DNA from: Clostridia bacterium
Lineage (GTDB): Bacteria; Bacillota; Clostridia; Christensenellales; UBA1242
DNA length: 8,174 bases
Reading direction: 5' to 3'
Assembly: GCA_023228225.1 (NCBI GenBank)
Contig: JALOBO010000060.1
Location: forward strand, 1-8,174
The position numbers and the translations under genes were made by a program. This document shows positions 5,460 through 8,174 of this stretch, piece after piece. Numbering within the stretch: the first letter of the stretch is position 1; each line of letters opens with the position of its first letter. The notes under the pieces were generated by a model. That model was not told the DNA's origin. It was given only the letters and a program-made list of their open reading frames with translations, and made no database searches.

Positions 5460-5780
5460 TTAATCTTTTTGTTTTTCTATTTCAGAAATAATATTTTCTT
5501 TGTCCATTTTAGACAGAAGGTATAAAAAAGAATATCCAATGATATCACATACATCATTTGTTTTTGGTTCGTCTTTATTATTATAAATGCGTTTAAGTTT
5601 ATCATCAAGTCTTATTTTTATAGAATCTTCTGCTGAACCTTTATAAAAAATACCAATCGGTTCAAGAGCGGAATTTCCATAATGTTTGTTTTTATATAAA
5701 AGCAAACTCTTCATTGCATCTACAATGTTGCATAAGTTTGTTTGGGTAATTGTAAGATTATCATCTTCTTTATTTTCCAT
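5460..5780 (-). CDS. DUF1599 / nucleotide-modification-associated (Nmad1-like) protein
   Basis: The protein has 106 residues from the ATG at 5780. An in-frame ATG at 5792 exists, but GGAGGA (5790-5785) sits just ahead of the 5780 ATG and overlaps the 5792 codon, so 5780 is preferred. Motifs read in order: YKNKHYGNSAL (29-39), RLDDKLKRI (57-65), Glu71, NDVCDIIGY (75-83). The 'K-x-x-x-YG ... R-x-x-DK-x-x-R ... D-x-x-D-x-x-x-Y' layout is that of DUF1599, also called nucleotide-modification-associated domain 1, an all-alpha family akin to MazG/dUTPase-type pyrophosphatases. Members occur in phages that alter nucleotides or DNA bases. The acidic and basic residues look intact. It is second in a - operon whose last gene is deoxyribosyltransferase-like, consistent with nucleotide metabolism. 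Confidence 0.68.
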   Translation of the reverse strand: MENKEDDNLTITQTNLCNIVDAMKSLLLYKNKHYGNSALEPIGIFYKGSAEDSIKIRLDDKLKRIYNNKDEPKTNDVCDIIGYSFLYLLSKMDKENIISEIEKQKD

Positions 5781-5796
5781 AAAATCCTCCATTTAT

Positions 5797-6195
5797 CTAT
5801 ATTAATATCCCGTTATGCCGTGTTTTATAATACCTATATATGTACTTATCTTTTTTTATTTCTATAGTTTCTGTGAACAATTTTCTGGTAGGAAATTCAT
5901 TGCAGTTATCTATTTTTGCATATGCCATAACACCTATTGCAAGCATATACCATCCGTCACGTTCTGTTAACGGAATTAGATGTCCCAATCTTTGCGCAAT
6001 AAGAAATGATTCAGGACTTATTTTTTTATATTTATTTCTTTTTTTACTTATAATTCTTTTATAATCTATTTTTCTTTGATTCAGCAGTGTATAAGTACTG
6101 TTAATATTCAAATCATAATGGTCAGCACATTCTGATATAGTATGACTAGATGCATATTCTCTTAGTTCTTTATCATCGTATTTCCTATTGCTCAT
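5797..6195 (-). CDS. HTH protein, first gene of the - strand operon
   Basis: This 132-residue protein starts at an ATG with GAGGA five bases upstream. Residues about 7-45 (DDKELREYASSHTISECADH, then YDLNINSTYTLLNQRKIDYK) form a homeodomain-like helix-turn-helix of the kind seen in transposase and phage regulator N-termini. This is followed by a Lys/Arg-rich linker (SKKRNKYKK). The C-terminal half (PESFLIAQRLGHLIPLTERDGWYMLAIGVMAYAKI in two adjacent stretches) may be a second helical unit; no family is recognised. Being the first gene of the operon and lying next to a divergent promoter region with a palindrome, it could regulate itself and the SPOR gene. That is inference from layout. Confidence 0.6.
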   Translation of the reverse strand: MSNRKYDDKELREYASSHTISECADHYDLNINSTYTLLNQRKIDYKRIISKKRNKYKKISPESFLIAQRLGHLIPLTERDGWYMLAIGVMAYAKIDNCNEFPTRKLFTETIEIKKDKYIYRYYKTRHNGILI

Positions 6196-6207
6196 TACAG
6201 TCCTCGC

Positions 6208-6225
6208 TTATAATATATATTATAA
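6208..6225. promoter_or_regulatory. 18-bp perfect palindrome, candidate operator
   Basis: TTATAATATATATTATAA is a perfect inverted repeat overlapping the putative -10 region of the - strand promoter, 13 bases upstream of the HTH gene's start codon. It could be an operator for the HTH protein. Because it contains only A and T in an AT-rich region, chance origin cannot be excluded. Confidence 0.35.
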
Positions 6226-6240
6226 TTTATTTTTTGTCAA
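6212..6240 (-). promoter_or_regulatory. promoter for the HTH-Nmad1-deoxyribosyltransferase operon
   Basis: On the - strand TTGACA (6240-6235) is followed after 17 bases by TATATT (6217-6212). The -35 is perfect and the -10 has one mismatch from TATAAT at its fifth base. The predicted start near 6205 would leave a leader of only about ten bases that just includes the GAGGA site. Confidence 0.55.
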
Positions 6241-6248
6241 CAAAATAA

Positions 6249-6278
6249 TTGACTATTTTATATAAAATATGCTACTCT
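6249..6278 (+). promoter_or_regulatory. possible divergent promoter for the SPOR gene
   Basis: TTGACT (6249-6254) is followed after 18 bases by an extended -10-like TGC-TACTCT (hexamer 6273-6278). Its -35 faces the - strand -35 across eight bases. The -10 is imperfect, so this is tentative. A promoter in this gap is nevertheless needed, because the SPOR gene is the only + gene in the area. Confidence 0.4.
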
Positions 6279-6293
6279 TATATAGAGGTCAAA

Positions 6294-6509
6294 ATGTACA
6301 CAGTTTACGCAGGTCTTTATGATACGGAAAAACAAGCTAAATCCGATTCAAAGAAAATAGAAAAAATGGGCTTGACACCATATATTTTCAGCAAACAGAA
6401 TAAAATAGCATTAATGACAGGTTCTTTTTTTAAGGAACAAACGGCAAATGCATTAAAAGAAAAACTAAAATGTTCAGGAATTAATTCTTTCGTAGAAAAC
6501 GGTATCTGA
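6294..6509 (+). CDS. free-standing SPOR-like domain protein
   Basis: The 71-residue protein starts at the ATG at 6294, with GAGG at 6285-6288. An earlier TTG at 6249 is part of the promoter region and has no ribosome binding site. The sequence shows the twofold beta-alpha-beta repeat of SPOR domains: YTVYAGLYDTEKQAKSDSKK (2-21) with GLTPYIF, then IALMTGSFFKEQTANALKEK (38-57) with GINSFVE. In bacteria SPOR domains bind denuded septal glycans, usually as the periplasmic end of a division or amidase protein. Here there is no signal peptide, membrane helix or catalytic domain, so it would stay in the cytoplasm unless exported by the phage lysis route. It is an isolated + gene among - genes and its 3' end overlaps the resolvase gene tail to tail by 36 bases. 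Confidence 0.68.
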   Translation: MYTVYAGLYDTEKQAKSDSKKIEKMGLTPYIFSKQNKIALMTGSFFKEQTANALKEKLKCSGINSFVENGI

Positions 6510-6995
6510 ATAACCGTTCCATACAAACTTCATACACTCTTCTTTTGTCATATATTTTCTTCCATATATTTCTTTCATGGAAATAAAATGATTAAAAGGT
6601 ATCATGCATGGATTACTGTAATCAAACATTACAGCAACAAAACATAATGCTCCCATTGTTTCATAATTACATAGATACATTTTTTCATCGTTTTTAGATG
6701 AGTCTATACAAGACATCATTATCTTGCCTGTTGTTGTATGTTTTGACTCTATTATTATGCATCTTCCGCCTTTTACAGTACCCTTGAAGTCTGGTTGTGA
6801 TTTACCTGTATATATAGATATGAATTTTCCTTTGCCTATATTCTTTATACATTTCGTAGGTTCCGGTGTTTTTTGTATATACATATTTCCTAATTTGAAT
6901 TGATAATCAAACATAGATTCCAGCATAGATTCAGAAGATGCTCCGGTACGCCTGTTTTTTGAATTAGTTATTGACGATTTTGTTTTTAAGTACAT
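6474..6995 (-). CDS. RecU-type Holliday-junction resolvase
   Basis: The protein has 173 residues from the ATG at 6995. Another ATG at 7046 would add 17 residues but has no ribosome binding site and would enlarge the overlap with the upstream gene to 83 bases. Signals at the N-terminus are weak either way. Motifs fit RecU: a Glu-bearing helix after an RRTGASSE segment (Glu22/Glu26), MYIQKTPEPTK (38-48, like RecU's 'I-x-K-x-PTP'), QPDFKG (67-72) and CIIIESKHT (79-87). Together they form the PD-(D/E)xK nuclease core with Asp69, Glu83 and Lys85. Further on, GALCFVAVMFDY and CMIPFNHF match the strands late in the fold. RecU cuts four-way junctions in recombination and replication intermediates. 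It follows the DnaB-like gene in the same - cluster. Confidence 0.78.
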   Translation of the reverse strand: MYLKTKSSITNSKNRRTGASSESMLESMFDYQFKLGNMYIQKTPEPTKCIKNIGKGKFISIYTGKSQPDFKGTVKGGRCIIIESKHTTTGKIMMSCIDSSKNDEKMYLCNYETMGALCFVAVMFDYSNPCMIPFNHFISMKEIYGRKYMTKEECMKFVWNGYSDTVFYERINS

Positions 6996-7209
6996 TTTCC
7001 CATCCGTATTTTTTATCAAATTTTTCAATAGATTTATTAATGGCATCAGTAAGGCTTTTACATACTATCCCATATCTATCTTCATAAAACCATACATAAA
7101 ACATTTCTTTATCCATTTTAATTCTAGTAAAATTATTCTGTTTATTATAATAGGTATATATGACATTATCATCATAACTGCTTGTTCCCGTATGTAGTTT
7201 CCTGTACAT
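6964..7209 (-). CDS. small hypothetical protein between helicase and resolvase genes
   Basis: This 81-residue soluble protein starts at an ATG with GAGAGGA just upstream, inside the last 38 bases of the helicase gene. Its own 3' end overlaps the resolvase gene by 32 bases. The sequence is aromatic and charged (VIYTYYNKQNN, FYVWFYEDRYGIV) and ends in a Lys-rich helix (DAINKSIEKFDKKYGWENVL). No motif or family is recognised. The strong ribosome binding site and tight embedding between replication genes support it being real, perhaps a helicase or recombination accessory. Confidence 0.6.
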   Translation of the reverse strand: MYRKLHTGTSSYDDNVIYTYYNKQNNFTRIKMDKEMFYVWFYEDRYGIVCKSLTDAINKSIEKFDKKYGWENVLKNKIVNN

Positions 7210-8174
7210 TTTTCCTCTCGTCAGTGAACTTGGTTATGTATGGATAGAATAGTAGATTTACTATACCGCATCTTCCGTCCCTGTTTTTTTCTGTTATGAA
7301 TTTAGCAGGAACAGATTCAGAACCTTCCATTTCCCTTTCCCTGTGGATAAAAGATACTATATCTGCATCCTGTTCTATATCTCCAGATTCTTTAAGTGTA
7401 TTAAGTGAAGGTTCTTTCCCTTCAGTATCTCTCGTAAGCTGACATAGTAATATTATAGTTACTCCCAATTGATTTTTCAAGTCAGCAAGACGTTTTGTAA
7501 TTTCACCCACCTGTTCGTTTCTTTTAAATTTTGTTGAACATGAAATAAATCCTAAATGGTCTATAAAAAACACCTTTGTTCCTCTTTTTGCAAGTGAACG
7601 TATTTTACTGCATATACTGTCTATATCTCTTCCTATCTGTCTTTTAGATGTATCAACCATAACCATTGGGAGAGTAAACATTCTGGTTACAAAAGTCTGC
7701 ATCTGAATAAGCTGCTGTTTTGTAATCATGCCATGTCTCATTAATGACAGTCTTATTCCAGTATTTGCCGATACAATACGGGACATTATTACTGTTGATT
7801 TCATTTCGAGAGAAAAAAATGCAGATGGAACATTTACACTGCACAAGTTATAAAACAACTGTTCAGCCATAGACGTTTTACCCATAGAAGGTCTTGCACC
7901 TATTACCCATAAAACATCTTTCGGTATTCCATCAAGCAGAGAGTTTAGATCCTTAAACCCGGAATCATATCCTATAAGAGAATCATTCAGCCTGTTTTTT
8001 ATATTATCATCTATATATTTTACATACCATGTACACAGTGAATGCGCGGTATCTTCCTCAACCGTTGACACATCATTTATAAGTGTCATTATTGCATTGT
8101 CTGCTTCAGCAAGTACTTCATCTATTGTTTTATTATCTTTGTTTTCATTAATACCAGTTATGTCATCAAGATAT
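7172..8174 (-). CDS. dnaB: DnaB-type replicative helicase (5' end outside window)
   Basis: The frame stays open to the window edge, so the gene begins upstream of 8174; 333 residues are visible. The first Met at 8089 is not the start, because the preceding codons encode a linker-like segment (NKTIDEVLAEADNAI) typical of DnaB between its N-terminal and ATPase domains. Helicase motifs in fragment numbering: Walker A GARPSMGKT (92-100), FSLEM with the catalytic Glu (about 120-124), Walker B VFFIDHLGF with Asp205, LLCQL with Gln245, ESGDIEQDAD (262-271), and EKNRDG (295-300) ahead of the final strand. All are intact. DnaB is a hexameric ATP-driven helicase that unwinds DNA at the fork. Phage copies usually work with a phage loader and primase, not seen here. 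The gene overlaps the next by 38 bases. Confidence 0.93.
   Translation of the reverse strand, partial: YLDDITGINENKDNKTIDEVLAEADNAIMTLINDVSTVEEDTAHSLCTWYVKYIDDNIKNRLNDSLIGYDSGFKDLNSLLDGIPKDVLWVIGARPSMGKTSMAEQLFYNLCSVNVPSAFFSLEMKSTVIMSRIVSANTGIRLSLMRHGMITKQQLIQMQTFVTRMFTLPMVMVDTSKRQIGRDIDSICSKIRSLAKRGTKVFFIDHLGFISCSTKFKRNEQVGEITKRLADLKNQLGVTIILLCQLTRDTEGKEPSLNTLKESGDIEQDADIVSFIHREREMEGSESVPAKFITEKNRDGRCGIVNLLFYPYITKFTDERKNVQETTYGNKQL

Noticed and set aside
5077..5525. Open frames on the + strand opposite the small - genes
   Set aside because: They are rich in Phe, Ile and Tyr because they mirror AT-rich Lys/Asn/Glu codons of the - strand genes, and they lack ribosome binding sites.
5781..5792. 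Upstream ATG of the DUF1599-like gene
   Set aside because: The ATG at 5792 overlaps the GGAGGA that serves the ATG at 5780 and has no site of its own.
6498..6518. Inverted repeat AACGGT/ACCGTT at the convergent ends of the SPOR and resolvase genes, considered as a terminator
   Set aside because: The stem is only six base pairs, there is no T run on the + side, and on the - side it lies inside the resolvase coding region.
7653..7844. 63-residue open frame on the - strand in another frame of the helicase gene
   Set aside because: It lies wholly inside the DnaB-like coding region, which has all expected motifs, and it shows no recognisable features.
1..8174. CRISPR array, tRNA, transposase or long direct repeats
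   Set aside because: None was seen when reading both strands; coding is nearly continuous, and the only gap near 100 bases is the divergent promoter region at 6196-6293.

Overview
This window is an AT-rich, very compact stretch of a tailed-phage or prophage genome. Genes abut or overlap by a few bases, and most have a clear AGGAGG-type ribosome binding site. No ribosomal RNA, tRNA, CRISPR array or transposase was seen. A complete two-component spanin set (Rz-like inner-membrane protein and Rz1-like lipoprotein) implies a diderm host. Low GC, heavy ATA (Ile) use and a RecU-type resolvase would fit a low-GC diderm lineage such as spirochaetes, fusobacteria or Negativicutes. The sequence alone does not decide between them.

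The left part (1-3011, + strand) is the end of the tail module and the lysis module. In order it holds: the 3' end of an unidentified gene, a small tail-fibre-like protein with a pyocin-knob-like C-terminus, a coiled-coil/one-TM XhlA-like protein, a 19-residue Lys-rich mini-protein, a DUF261-like protein that is a candidate lysis enzyme, a holin-like membrane protein, an Rz-like i-spanin, an embedded Rz1-like lipoprotein, and a membrane-anchored papain-family cysteine peptidase with a complete triad. No classical lysozyme or amidase is visible, so the lytic enzyme is either the DUF261-like protein, the papain-like protein, or encoded elsewhere.

At 3014-3451 sits a self-contained unit: a perfect-consensus promoter (TTGACA, 17 bp, TATAAT), a four-TM protein, and a strong intrinsic terminator. 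Its isoleucine codon use is opposite to its neighbours (mostly ATT instead of ATA). This is the classic layout of a 'moron', a separately expressed and recently acquired cargo gene. It is followed by a metallophosphoesterase and a small helix-turn-helix protein on the + strand.

From 4508 on, almost everything is on the - strand, separated from the + genes by a bidirectional terminator. One - operon (6195 down to 4547) begins with an HTH protein, then a DUF1599/Nmad1-type protein, two small unknowns, and a DUF1937/nucleoside-deoxyribosyltransferase-like protein, which suggests nucleotide metabolism. A second - cluster (beyond 8174 down to 6474) encodes a DnaB-type replicative helicase, a small unknown, and a RecU-type Holliday-junction resolvase. 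Between the two clusters a lone + strand gene encodes a free-standing SPOR-like domain. It is driven from a divergent promoter region shared with the HTH gene, and its 3' end overlaps the resolvase gene.
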